Assembly (NCBI RefSeq): GCF_019991125.1
Contig: NZ_JAGENB010000004.1
Coordinates: forward strand, 186,001-250,000
DNA length: 64,000 bases
Reading direction: 5' to 3'
Source of the DNA: Phyllobacterium calauticae
GTDB lineage: Bacteria > Pseudomonadota > Alphaproteobacteria > Rhizobiales > Rhizobiaceae
Under the pieces are notes generated by a model. The model saw only the letters and a list, made by a program, of their open reading frames with translations. It was not told the DNA's origin and searched no databases. Every line of letters begins with the position of its first letter. Position 1 is the first letter of the stretch. A program made the translations under genes and the position numbers. Of the stretch, positions 34,010 through 42,387 are shown in pieces.

Positions 34010-35406
34010 GTCGCCCTATCCTTCTTTGATCGCAACGTGTGGCCCGCTTCCTTTAACCTGAGGCGGTCCGCCTGCTCTTCCGGCGCACCCGCTCCCCAGG
34101 AGAGTGGTTCGTCCTGCGCGTAACGCTTGCCCAGTTTCCAGGCTATTTCAGCCTTGGTCAGTTCCGCACCCAGATAAAATGCGTGAGCGCCATCCGATTC
34201 AACGTCGAGGCGCGGAAAAAGTTCAAATGCACCCTGCGCAGTCGCGTGACCGCTGGCGTTGAAAACATGGATGCCATCCGGCGCGGTCATAATGCGGAAA
34301 TTGGCATCCCGCACATCACCGGCCAGCGCGGCGATATCCTCAACGCTGTTCGGATAGGGTTTGCGATCATGAACCTGCAACAGGCCCGCGTCATAGCCAC
34401 GCGGCAGGGCATGATCCTGTTTGGCTGCAAACATCATGCGGCGGGCGTGGTCATGCTCCTCGACCGTGCGAACGGTGTGGGGGCTGACATTGACGACCAG
34501 AACATTGTCTATCGACAGTTCCGAGCAGATACCCGAGAGCAGCGCCGTTACACCGGAGGAATCCGCATCGGTGAGCTCGGTCAGATTGCCCGTACCCATC
34601 ATCATCGGGATATCCGGCCAGCGGCGGCGTGCCTCCATGAATCGGCCAAGCGACGCGGTAAAACCGAAATGGATGGGATCGAGAACCGGATCGGCGATGA
34701 AAGAAATTTCGGCTGTCTGTGCCTTGTGAATCGCACGGCCAAGCGAATCGAGATCGCCGGCAATCGCAGGAATGAGGATTGGGGTAACGTTGTATCTTAC
34801 CGCCAGATCAACGGTCTCCTCAGTCAGACTTAGTAGATAATCCGCACCAGCCGCGGCACCGGTTTCAAGTTCCCCGGGGTTGGCGGAATCCACGCTGACG
34901 GAGAGGCCTTGCGCCTTTAAACGGCGAATGGCGTCGGCAAGATGCGGAAACGGCGTTTCAGGCAGGCAGCCGAGATCGATGACATCGGCACCTGCAGCGG
35001 CAAGTTTCAAAGCGCGCTGCGTCAATGCCTCCAGCGACAATGCCGACGCATCGACGATTTCTGCAAAGATACGCATATTGTGCCTGGATAGATCAACGGG
35101 GTTGCCCACCCGGCCGAGAAAGACAGGCAGATCGGCAACTTCATCGGGGCCCCGGACGAAAGGAACGCCAAAGCGCTGGCCCAGACGATCAAGATCGCCG
35201 CGATATCGCCCGGGCAGAATGACACGGTCGGCGGTCACCGGCAATTTCAACCGACGCGCGATAATCTCCTCACTCATAAGCGCCGCAACCTTCACGCCGA
35301 TGTTGACGATTTCATAGGTGAATGCCACGTCATTGAGGCCGGCAAGGATGCGCTCCAGCCGTGAACGGGCCAAATGCCCGGTCAGGAACAGGAGATGCTC
35401 CGCCAT
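34006..35406 (-). CDS. Dihydropteroate synthase-like protein of the H4MPT cluster
   Basis: The 466-residue protein has a unique N-terminal part (about 1-125; HLLFLTGHLARSRLERILAG), a DHPS-like TIM barrel (about 130-330; GADVIDLGCLPETPFPHL, SVSVDSANPGELE, DPVLDPIHFGFTASLGRF, MMMGTGNLTELTDADS) and a C-terminal extension. In methanogens related proteins are linked to methanopterin synthesis, joining the pterin to the beta-RFAP arm, which is the likely job here. The start is ATG 35406, 1 base after the upstream flavoprotein gene's stop. It is in a five-gene minus-strand operon running from 37748 to 33404. Confidence 0.88.
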   Translation of the reverse strand: MAEHLLFLTGHLARSRLERILAGLNDVAFTYEIVNIGVKVAALMSEEIIARRLKLPVTADRVILPGRYRGDLDRLGQRFGVPFVRGPDEVADLPVFLGRVGNPVDLSRHNMRIFAEIVDASALSLEALTQRALKLAAAGADVIDLGCLPETPFPHLADAIRRLKAQGLSVSVDSANPGELETGAAAGADYLLSLTEETVDLAVRYNVTPILIPAIAGDLDSLGRAIHKAQTAEISFIADPVLDPIHFGFTASLGRFMEARRRWPDIPMMMGTGNLTELTDADSSGVTALLSGICSELSIDNVLVVNVSPHTVRTVEEHDHARRMMFAAKQDHALPRGYDAGLLQVHDRKPYPNSVEDIAALAGDVRDANFRIMTAPDGIHVFNASGHATAQGAFELFPRLDVESDGAHAFYLGAELTKAEIAWKLGKRYAQDEPLSWGAGAPEEQADRLRLKEAGHTLRSKKDRAT

Positions 35407-35407
35407 A

Positions 35408-35950
35408 TCAAGCGACCTCTTTGGCACGGCGCGCGATGGCTGCCTTCAACTCTGCCAGAGACTCGACGACCTCGGTCCGCTCGTAGGTCTTGAGACGTGC
35501 TGTGTTTTCAAGATCGATCGGCCTGGGATAGACTTTGACCATGCCGCCGGGTGCCATCGTCTCAAGCTCAGGTGCCGTATCACAGGCAAAGACAATGGAC
35601 GGCACCCGGCATTTGCCGGCTTGCGCATAAACATTGGTCGGAAGGGAATCCGAAATGCCGGCGACGCATTTGGCAACGGTATTCGACGTCGCCGGGGCAA
35701 CAACCGCAGTATGATAAACCCCGTTGTAGAAGCCGCCAACCGGCACGGAACTTGCGGTCTTGTCATGCAAAACCCGTGTCGTCTCGGGAAAATCGAGCTT
35801 CACCTTATACATGCGCAGGACTTCATTGGCGGCCTTGGAGACGAACACGTCACAATGTTCGAGTGTTCTTATGAGCTCGAAACTCTCCACGAAGAAATGG
35901 CCGGAGCCGGTCAGCGCCCAAGCCCATCGCGGCGTATGCAGTCGTGTCAT
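35408..35950 (-). CDS. Flavoprotein, candidate dihydromethanopterin reductase (DmrB-type)
   Basis: The 180-residue protein has the FMN-binding flavoprotein fold shared with archaeoflavoproteins and DmrB: WAWALTGSGHFFVESFEL at the start and VVAPATSNTVAKCVAGISDSLPTN, the FMN-binding loop. DmrB-type enzymes reduce dihydromethanopterin to H4MPT, the last step of cofactor synthesis, and homologues lie in the same position in other H4MPT clusters. It overlaps the preceding kinase gene by 4 bases. The archaeal-type DmrB assignment is by fold and context. Confidence 0.82.
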   Translation of the reverse strand: MTRLHTPRWAWALTGSGHFFVESFELIRTLEHCDVFVSKAANEVLRMYKVKLDFPETTRVLHDKTASSVPVGGFYNGVYHTAVVAPATSNTVAKCVAGISDSLPTNVYAQAGKCRVPSIVFACDTAPELETMAPGGMVKVYPRPIDLENTARLKTYERTEVVESLAELKAAIARRAKEVA

Positions 35951-36582
35951 TGCTCACCCGTTGCTTCGAAATAACTATTGCGCATCATCACGCGTCCGGG
36001 AAAGCCTGCCAAGGGTAAATCCAATGCATCCAACATCGCCGGCCCGGCAATATGAAGGGTCATGCCGTCTCCAAGCATATCCCGAAGCATACTGTCGACG
36101 ATGCCCGCAGCGGCAACATCTTCTACCGATGAATAGTAGTGGTGTTCATCGGTCTGCTTGATGAGCAGCACTGCGTCAGCTTGCAATTGTCCGGCGAGCC
36201 ACGCGCTCAAACTATCCGAAGTGATATCCCATGACATGGGAATGTCCGGTGCTCCGGCTGTCATCACAGATGGCAGCCAGACGGGTATGAGCCCCGCTTC
36301 AAGTGCGTCAGCGATCTCCACGATGGACCGTGCCGTCTGGAGACGTTCATGATGCTCAGCGACAGCAATGCCAAACTGATCCATCGCCAGGATTGCCATC
36401 GCATGCGCTGCTGCGTCCGAATAGCCAAGACGCTTTTGCGAGACCCGCACCTGATCGGCAAAAGGGCCGCCTCCGGGAACAATCACCAGTGGAAACGTTG
36501 CGCTTGCCAGCACCTCGATCCAGCGCCGCATTTCCACATGGCCCGCCGTGCTTCCTCCAAGCTTCACGACAAGCAGCCTCAT
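35947..36582 (-). CDS. Amino acid kinase family protein, MfnE-like
   Basis: The 211-residue protein has an amino acid kinase fold: VVKLGGSTAGH, LVIVPGGGPFADQVR, SWDITSDSLSAWLAGQLQA, AVLLIKQTD. In methanogens MfnE, of this fold, phosphorylates an aminomethylfuran phosphate in methanofuran synthesis. With the MfnB domain encoded directly upstream, the same role for the bacterial methanofuran analogue is likely. It overlaps both neighbours by 4 bases, so translation is coupled. Confidence 0.84.
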   Translation of the reverse strand: MRLLVVKLGGSTAGHVEMRRWIEVLASATFPLVIVPGGGPFADQVRVSQKRLGYSDAAAHAMAILAMDQFGIAVAEHHERLQTARSIVEIADALEAGLIPVWLPSVMTAGAPDIPMSWDITSDSLSAWLAGQLQADAVLLIKQTDEHHYYSSVEDVAAAGIVDSMLRDMLGDGMTLHIAGPAMLDALDLPLAGFPGRVMMRNSYFEATGEQ

Positions 36583-37748
36583 GAGGACTTCCGTCCCCCA
36601 TGCACCTGCGCAAACCGCAGCTTGGCCGAATTTTTCACATCGCGCGTACGCTCGATCTCGACACCGACACCGCCGGGTCCAATTTCGAGTTTTTCCGCGC
36701 GGACAAAGACCCGCATCACCCGTGGATTTCTAAGCACCAGTGCGGCCACCTGTTCCGCCAATGTCTCGGCAAGCTCGACGTGGCCCTCGGCAACGATGGC
36801 ACGAATTCCGTCCATGATGAGATCGTAGGAAACCACGTGCCGCATATCCTCGGGATTGCGCGTGACCCGCAAAACCTCGGCCGTCACGTCGAACCGTACC
36901 TTCTGTGATTTCCCATGCTCGAAACGATAGGCACCGATATGCACAGGCAAAACAAAATCACGAACGAAAATCTTGTCCGTGCCTAGTCCCGCCTCTTCCG
37001 GTTCAGGAAAATACCCCCGCGCAGCAAGCAGTTTGTAATCGACGCTGGCAGGCATTCCCTGCTCGAGCACTTCGGGAATCAGACCACGTATCTTCACCGT
37101 TGCCAGCGCATCAATGGATGCCCTTCGGTCAAGATCAGCGCAGAGCGCCCCACGAAACCCCATAAAATCCGGATCGTAGGTTAACAGCCGCGAGATATCC
37201 GGTGCTTCGAGCGATCCCGCGACGCCGACCATCAATCCGTTCGACTGGCCATTCCTGATGAATTTGCCGATCTGGTCTGGAGACAGATGATTGAGCAAGC
37301 GGCCCTTGGATTTGTCGGCGGTGTCGATCATCACGCCATGAAATCCGCCAACTGCCAAGATTTCAAACAAGTTTTGACTGTAATCGCTCCAATTGTCGGC
37401 AAAGACGACGGCAATCAATTTATTGTGTAAGGCGAGAGGCTGCAGCGCCGTTACGCAAGCCTCAAACTGCCCGGACGGAAACAAACCTATCTTGATATAG
37501 TCCAGACCTGCTGCTGCGAACTCTTTCACCGTCCGCCAGATCGTTTCCGGATGCATGGGAAGATCGCCGCACGCTGCACTGGTGGGCCGCCTGCCTGATA
37601 TAAAGTCCTTCACTTCCAAGACCTTGCTCAGGTCAACCGCGCCAAGTGCGCCGTTGGCCGGATCTTTCATATCGATGATATCCGCACCGCTTTGAAAGAC
37701 AATTTCAGCTTCCTGACGGTTCTGCACACTGGCCAACATCTTCGTCAT
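36579..37748 (-). CDS. MfnB-FolB fusion: (5-formylfuran-3-yl)methyl phosphate synthase + dihydroneopterin aldolase-like domain
   Basis: A 389-residue two-domain protein. Residues about 1-220 match MfnB (DUF556), which makes the furan ring of methanofuran from two glyceraldehyde 3-phosphates; lysines equivalent to the catalytic pair are visible in DIIDMKDPANGALGA and MIDTADKSKG. Residues about 258-368 are a FolB-type dihydroneopterin aldolase domain (DKIFVRDFVLPVHIGAYRFEHG, LAETLAEQVA, VFVRAEKLEIGPGG with the catalytic lysine). The fusion would link a methanofuran step and a pterin step in one chain. Start at ATG 37748; it opens the minus-strand cofactor operon and is divergent from the ABC cluster. 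Confidence 0.87.
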   Translation of the reverse strand: MTKMLASVQNRQEAEIVFQSGADIIDMKDPANGALGAVDLSKVLEVKDFISGRRPTSAACGDLPMHPETIWRTVKEFAAAGLDYIKIGLFPSGQFEACVTALQPLALHNKLIAVVFADNWSDYSQNLFEILAVGGFHGVMIDTADKSKGRLLNHLSPDQIGKFIRNGQSNGLMVGVAGSLEAPDISRLLTYDPDFMGFRGALCADLDRRASIDALATVKIRGLIPEVLEQGMPASVDYKLLAARGYFPEPEEAGLGTDKIFVRDFVLPVHIGAYRFEHGKSQKVRFDVTAEVLRVTRNPEDMRHVVSYDLIMDGIRAIVAEGHVELAETLAEQVAALVLRNPRVMRVFVRAEKLEIGPGGVGVEIERTRDVKNSAKLRFAQVHGGRKSS

Positions 37749-37868
37749 TGGCTTGCCCCCGCATGAAACCGAGAAACTTTGCCTCGCATGCAAGAAAAGC
37801 TGACTCGAAGGGTTGAGATTGTGGTGGGGTTGTTTAAAAACACTATGGGCACCTCTGTTCTTAACCCA

Positions 37869-37889
37869 CCGCCATTACTTGAATGGCGG
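37869..37889. promoter_or_regulatory. Hairpin or operator just before the Ped/Lut ABC cluster
   Basis: CCGCCATT-ACTTG-AATGGCGG is a perfect 8-base inverted repeat ending 4 bases before the ATG at 37894. As RNA it would form a stable stem that hides the GGCGG Shine-Dalgarno-like bases; as DNA it could be an operator. Either reading would make it a control point for the cluster. Confidence 0.4.
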
Positions 37890-37893
37890 CAGT

Positions 37894-39141
37894 ATGAATG
37901 GTTTGGTCATGAAGAGTACGGTGCCAATTACTCTCACGTTTTTATTCGGCTTTTTTTTGCTGTTCGTCAACGTGTCTGAGTTATCGGCGCAGCAGCCGGC
38001 AGCAAATCAATCAGCAAAGCCGAGTGTGGACGCACGCATTGGCTATCTTCGCGCCTACGAACCGCAATTGGCCCTTTCGGTTCTGGATATACCGCCGCGC
38101 GACGAAGGTGTTGCCGGTGCGAATGTCGCGATTAGCGACAACAACACGACAGGCAAATTTCTCGGCCAGCAATTCACGCTCGATGTCACGGAAACAAAAT
38201 TCAACGCCGATGTGGTTCCGGCTTTCAAGGAGATGGTTGCGCGCGGCGATCGCTTCATCCTTGCGGATGTTTCCGCCAAGCAATTGTTGTCCATAGCGGA
38301 TATCGCAAAGGACGCCGGCGTGCTGCTTTTCAACATTGGCGCGACCGATGACATTTTACGCGAGGAGGAGTGCCGCCCAAATGTCTTCCACACTGCACCG
38401 ACACGCAGCATGCTTGCAGACGGGCTGGCGCAATATCTTGTCTGGAAGCAATGGCGCAAATGGGTGCTGCTTTATGGCTCGCACGAGAATGACAAGCTCT
38501 ATGCTGACGCCGTCCGGCGTGCCGCGAGCCGCTTCGGTGCAACAATCGTTGAGGAACGCCTGTACGAAGACCGGGGTACGGCACGAAGAACCGACAGTGG
38601 CGTCGTCCTTGTCCAGCAACAGATGCCGGTTTTCACACAAAACCTGCCCGAGCATGACGTCGTCATTGTTGCCGATGAAAGCGAAGTCTTCGGCAGCTAT
38701 GTTCCTTACAGGACATGGACGCCGCGGCCGGTGGTGGGAACCGCTGGTCTCGTGGCCTCGAGCTGGCATCCGGCAAGCGAACAATGGGGCGGCGTTCAGA
38801 TCCAGAGCCGTTTCGCCAAGATGACCGGACGGCGCATGTTGTCGAAAGACATGCAGGCATGGACGGCTGCGCGCATTCTGGGGGAAGCGATAACACGGAC
38901 GAAAAGCGCCGAGACCAAACAGGTCGAGGATTACATCAAATCCGATGAATTCTCCATTGCGGCTTTCAAAGGCCAGAAGCTCACATTCCGCAATTGGAAC
39001 TGGCAATTGCGGCAGCCGATCCTGATCGGTGACGGACACGGCGTCGTTTCGACGTCACCGCAAGCGGGCTTCCTGCACCAGTTCTCGGAGCTGGATACGC
39101 TGGGTGTCGACAGGCCGGAAACCAAGTGCAGGCTCAAATAA
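37894..39141 (+). CDS. Quinoprotein-associated ABC transporter substrate-binding protein (PedA1/LutA-like)
   Basis: The 415-residue periplasmic protein has a type 1 binding-protein fold like branched-chain amino acid receptors but belongs to the subgroup found with PQQ-dependent dehydrogenases (PedA1 of Pseudomonas putida, LutA of Methylorubrum). A signal peptide is visible (PITLTFLFGFFLLFVNVSELSAQQ). Other blocks: IGYLRAYEPQLALSVLDIPPRDEGVAGA, FNIGATDDILREEECRPNVFHTAPTRSML. The start is ATG 37894 or 37909; an upstream TTG reading is unlikely. It is the first gene of a six-gene cluster that in relatives is required for lanthanide-dependent growth, so a lanthanide complex is the probable cargo. 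Confidence 0.87.
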   Translation: MNGLVMKSTVPITLTFLFGFFLLFVNVSELSAQQPAANQSAKPSVDARIGYLRAYEPQLALSVLDIPPRDEGVAGANVAISDNNTTGKFLGQQFTLDVTETKFNADVVPAFKEMVARGDRFILADVSAKQLLSIADIAKDAGVLLFNIGATDDILREEECRPNVFHTAPTRSMLADGLAQYLVWKQWRKWVLLYGSHENDKLYADAVRRAASRFGATIVEERLYEDRGTARRTDSGVVLVQQQMPVFTQNLPEHDVVIVADESEVFGSYVPYRTWTPRPVVGTAGLVASSWHPASEQWGGVQIQSRFAKMTGRRMLSKDMQAWTAARILGEAITRTKSAETKQVEDYIKSDEFSIAAFKGQKLTFRNWNWQLRQPILIGDGHGVVSTSPQAGFLHQFSELDTLGVDRPETKCRLK

Positions 39142-39165
39142 ACGATAAACCTATGGGAGGACTGG

Positions 39166-40140
39166 ATGCGACATCACATGTGCCTACTTGCTGCGGCCGC
39201 AGCGCTGCCGTTTCTTGCGCAACCCGGCTGGGCGAATATGGTTTATGTTTCCAATGAGAAGGGCAATTCGATTACCGTCGTCGATTCCACATCAATGGAA
39301 GTGGTGAAGACCATCGACGTCGGGCAGCGCCCGCGCGGCATCACGATCTCGCCGGACGGGAAAATAGTCTATGTCTGTGCCAGTGACGACGACACCGTGC
39401 AAATGATTGATACGAGCACAGGCAAGATTGTAGGCACTTTGCCTTCCGGTCCGGATCCCGAACTCTTCATCCTGTCCCCCGATGGCAAGACGCTTTATGT
39501 GGCCAATGAGAACGATAATCTCGTCACGGTCATCAATGTAGAAACACGGGCGGTTGTTGCGGAAATTCCCGTTGGCGTGGAGCCGGAAGGCATGGGTGTG
39601 AGCCCCGATGGCAAGACCATCGTCAATACGTCGGAAACGACCAACATGGCGCATTTCATCGATACTTCCACGCACCAGATCACCGATAACGTGCTTGTCG
39701 ATTCACGCCCGCGTTACGCGCAATTCAAGCCAGACGGTTCGGAAGTGTGGGTATCGGCAGAGATTGGCGGCACGGTCTCTGTCATTGATAACAAGACACG
39801 TGCGGTAAAGCACAAGATTACCTTCGACATTCAGGGATTGCGCTCAGAACAAATCCAGCCGGTCGGTATACGTATCAGCGCAGACGGCAAGAAAGCCTAC
39901 GTGGCGCTTGGCCCCGCCAACCGGGTTGCCGTCATCAATGCCGAGACTTACGAGGTGGAAAAATATGTCCTGGTGGGGCAGCGGGTCTGGCAGCTTGCTT
40001 TCATGCCGGACGGCAAAACCATCATCAGCACCAACGGCCTGTCCAACGATATCACATTCATCGACACCGCAACGGATGAGCCGATCAAATCGGTCACCGT
40101 AGGCCAATTGCCGTGGGGTGTTGCGGTTGCGCCGAACTAG
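39166..40140 (+). CDS. YVTN-type beta-propeller protein of the Ped/Lut cluster (PedA2/LutD-like)
   Basis: Exported 324-residue protein, with a signal peptide to about QPGWANMVYVSNE, followed by seven or so repeats of about 42 residues with SPDGKxxYV motifs (ITISPDGKIVYVCASDDD, LSPDGKTLYVANENDN, VSPDGKTIVNTSETTN). This is the YVTN beta-propeller type associated with PQQ-dependent catabolism. The Lut homologue is reported to be involved in lanthanide binding and transport; here acidic loops such as SDDDTVQ are candidate sites. It has a good ribosome site (GGGAGGA) before ATG 39166. Confidence 0.87.
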   Translation: MRHHMCLLAAAAALPFLAQPGWANMVYVSNEKGNSITVVDSTSMEVVKTIDVGQRPRGITISPDGKIVYVCASDDDTVQMIDTSTGKIVGTLPSGPDPELFILSPDGKTLYVANENDNLVTVINVETRAVVAEIPVGVEPEGMGVSPDGKTIVNTSETTNMAHFIDTSTHQITDNVLVDSRPRYAQFKPDGSEVWVSAEIGGTVSVIDNKTRAVKHKITFDIQGLRSEQIQPVGIRISADGKKAYVALGPANRVAVINAETYEVEKYVLVGQRVWQLAFMPDGKTIISTNGLSNDITFIDTATDEPIKSVTVGQLPWGVAVAPN

Positions 40141-40170
40141 ACAAAATCATCGACCAAAGGGAGGAACCAT

Positions 40171-40665
40171 ATGTCGACTTTCAGAAGATTTGCACTGGCC
40201 GGATTTCTTGGGATAGCGCTTGCCCCGTCCTTTGCCTTGGCTCAGGCAGATGACGACGACGACAAAGCAGCACCCGAACCAAAGGCTGCAACCGAAGCCA
40301 AGACACCTGCGGTCACCCGCTCCAGCAAGAACCTGCCGGAACTCATCCTTGGCTCCAAAGACAGCGAATTCACGGTGAACCAAAAGGATTTTGAGCTGGT
40401 TGCCGGACAGGGCTATCGCTGGAAGATTACGTCGGCCGCAGGCCTCGAGTATAAATTCGTCACCGACCTCTTCCGCAATGTCTGGATGAATCAAATCGTC
40501 ATCAATAACCTCGAAGTGCATATGAACGGCGCGCCCGCCTGGCTTGAATTCGACTCCCCGGGTACAATGAGTGTTCAATTCACGACAGTGCGTCCAGGCA
40601 AATACACCTGGTCGGTGCCTGATCTTGCTGACAAAGGAATGAAGGGGACAATAACCATCAAATAA
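40171..40665 (+). CDS. Exported protein with acidic tract, Ped/Lut cluster
   Basis: The 164-residue protein has a signal peptide ending near SFALAQA, an acidic stretch ADDDDDKA right at the mature N-terminus, an Ala/Pro/Lys/Glu-rich linker to about residue 50, and a C-terminal beta domain (about 55-164; SEFTVNQKDFELVAGQGYRWKI, GTMSVQFTTVRPGKYTWSVPD) that looks cupredoxin-like in strand pattern without a clear copper site. The five aspartates could bind cations, including lanthanides. Homologues occur as unnamed exported proteins in such clusters. Function unknown; it has a GGGAGGA ribosome site. Confidence 0.8.
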   Translation: MSTFRRFALAGFLGIALAPSFALAQADDDDDKAAPEPKAATEAKTPAVTRSSKNLPELILGSKDSEFTVNQKDFELVAGQGYRWKITSAAGLEYKFVTDLFRNVWMNQIVINNLEVHMNGAPAWLEFDSPGTMSVQFTTVRPGKYTWSVPDLADKGMKGTITIK

Positions 40666-40720
40666 GCGCTAACATCGGCAAGCGCGGCAACTGCAGTGGG
40701 TAACCAAGGGGTGGAGCTTG

Positions 40721-41527
40721 ATGGGTCCGGACGTTGAGTTGAAGACTATTCATGACAAGCCGGCTACGGATGCGAGCGTACCGGCGCTGGAACTTGCCTC
40801 GGTAAGTTATTCCTATGGCAGGCGACAGGCGCTGGACAATATCTCATTCTCAATTGCGCCCGGTCGTTTTGCCGTGCTCCTCGGCTTGAACGGCGCGGGC
40901 AAGACAACGTTGTTTTCCCTGATCAGCCATCTGTTTGCCACCCGCAATGGCCGCATCCACGTCTTCGGCAACGACATCGATCGCAGATCCGGCGAAGCGT
41001 TGCGGCGTCTTGGAATCGTCTTTCAGGCCCGCACACTCGATCTCGACCTGACGATCCACCAGAATCTGGCCTATCACGCTTCTCTGCACGGGATCGGGTC
41101 ACGCGAAACCGATCGGCGCATTCATGAGCTGATGCAATCAATCGACATGAGCGACCGGTTGCATGAAAAAGCCCGCAATCTTTCCGGCGGCCAGATCAGA
41201 CGAGTCGAAATCATTCGCGCCTTGTTGCATCAGCCGTCCCTGTTGCTGCTGGATGAGGCAACCGTTGGACTTGATATCAAATCGCGGGCGACGATCCTTG
41301 CCGATATTCGCAGGCTGGTAGCGGAAAAGGGTATCAGCGTTTTGTGGGCAACCCATCTGATCGATGAGGTCAGCCACGCCGATCAGATCATTGTTCTCAA
41401 TCAGGGTAAGCTGGTCGCCAATGGCACAATGCACGATGTCATCAAGGATACTGGCGCGGACACCATGAACGAGGCGTTCTCACGCCTCACCGGTATCATC
41501 TCTTTGAACGCCGGAGGTCGTCTATGA
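40721..41527 (+). CDS. ABC transporter ATP-binding protein, Ped/Lut cluster (PedB/LutE-like)
   Basis: The 268-residue ATPase has Walker A LNGAGKTT, Q-loop in GIVFQARTLDLDLT, signature NLSGGQIRRVEIIRAL, Walker B LLLLDEATVGLD and switch histidine in WATHLIDEV. It energises the permease encoded next, with which it overlaps by 4 bases (ATGA). The ATG at 40721 has GGTGGAGC upstream. Subfamily and context match the quinoprotein-associated ABC system rather than a general exporter. Confidence 0.9.
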   Translation: MGPDVELKTIHDKPATDASVPALELASVSYSYGRRQALDNISFSIAPGRFAVLLGLNGAGKTTLFSLISHLFATRNGRIHVFGNDIDRRSGEALRRLGIVFQARTLDLDLTIHQNLAYHASLHGIGSRETDRRIHELMQSIDMSDRLHEKARNLSGGQIRRVEIIRALLHQPSLLLLDEATVGLDIKSRATILADIRRLVAEKGISVLWATHLIDEVSHADQIIVLNQGKLVANGTMHDVIKDTGADTMNEAFSRLTGIISLNAGGRL

Positions 41528-42387
41528 CCGATATTCCCGGCAACCTTTCCATCAGGAGCATTGGACACAACCGCTTTGGCCCCATGCAATATCTGGTGTG
41601 CCTCAAAGGTATTCTCGTGCGGGAAGGACTTCGCTATCTGCATCAGCGCGAGCGCTTCATTTCATCACTTGTCCGGCCCCTGCTCTGGCTGTTCATTTTT
41701 GCAGCCGGCTTCCGTCAGGTTCTCGGCGTCTCAATCATCCCGCCATATCAAACCTACGTACTTTATGAGGTCTATATCACGCCAGGCCTATGCGGGATGA
41801 TCCTGCTGTTCAGCGGGATGCAGTCCTCGCTGTCCATGGTCTATGACAGGGAGATGGGCAATATGCGCACCCTGCTGGTCAGCCCGTTTCCCCGCTGGTT
41901 TCTGCTCATGTCCAAGCTGCTCGCCGGTGTCGCCGTCTCGATTGTGCAAGTCTATGCGTTCCTGTTCATTGCCTGGTTCTGGGGCGTCAAGGCGCCGGCG
42001 TCCGGCTACATCTTGACGCTGCCGGCACTCTTCATCGCAGGTATGATGCTGGGTGCACTCGGCATGCTGCTCTCATCCATGATCAAACAGTTGGAAAACT
42101 TTGCGGGGATCATGAACTTCGTGATCTTTCCAATGTATTTCGCCTCCTCCGCACTTTATCCACTCTGGCGCGTGCAGGAGGCCAGTCCCTTGCTTTACAA
42201 GATATGCCTGCTCAATCCCTTTACCTATGCCGTCGAGCTGGTGCGGTTCGCCTTCTACGGGAAGATCGAATGGATATCTCTTGCCGTCGTCTGCGGATTC
42301 ACTCTCGTGTTCATTGCCGGCGCCATCATCGCCTATGATCCCTCGAGGGGCCTCGTCATCAAGAAACAAGAGGGAGGAAACAATTGA
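41524..42387 (+). CDS. ABC-2 type permease, Ped/Lut cluster (PedC/LutF-like)
   Basis: The 287-residue membrane protein is of the ABC-2 type with six predicted helices (for instance FISSLVRPLLWLFIFAAGFRQVLG, GMILLFSGMQSSLSMVYDREMG, YILTLPALFIAGMMLGALGMLL). ABC-2 permeases are mostly exporters, yet this subgroup is always paired with a periplasmic binding protein next to PQQ-dehydrogenase genes and is needed for lanthanide use in P. putida. The direction of transport here is thus not settled. It overlaps the next gene through TTGA. Confidence 0.89.
   Translation: MTDIPGNLSIRSIGHNRFGPMQYLVCLKGILVREGLRYLHQRERFISSLVRPLLWLFIFAAGFRQVLGVSIIPPYQTYVLYEVYITPGLCGMILLFSGMQSSLSMVYDREMGNMRTLLVSPFPRWFLLMSKLLAGVAVSIVQVYAFLFIAWFWGVKAPASGYILTLPALFIAGMMLGALGMLLSSMIKQLENFAGIMNFVIFPMYFASSALYPLWRVQEASPLLYKICLLNPFTYAVELVRFAFYGKIEWISLAVVCGFTLVFIAGAIIAYDPSRGLVIKKQEGGNN

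Noticed and set aside
37894-42387. Branched-chain amino acid or drug ABC transporter
   Set aside because: The receptor resembles amino acid receptors in fold, but the YVTN propeller, ABC-2 permease and neighbouring xox-pqq genes fit the quinoprotein-associated Ped/Lut system better.
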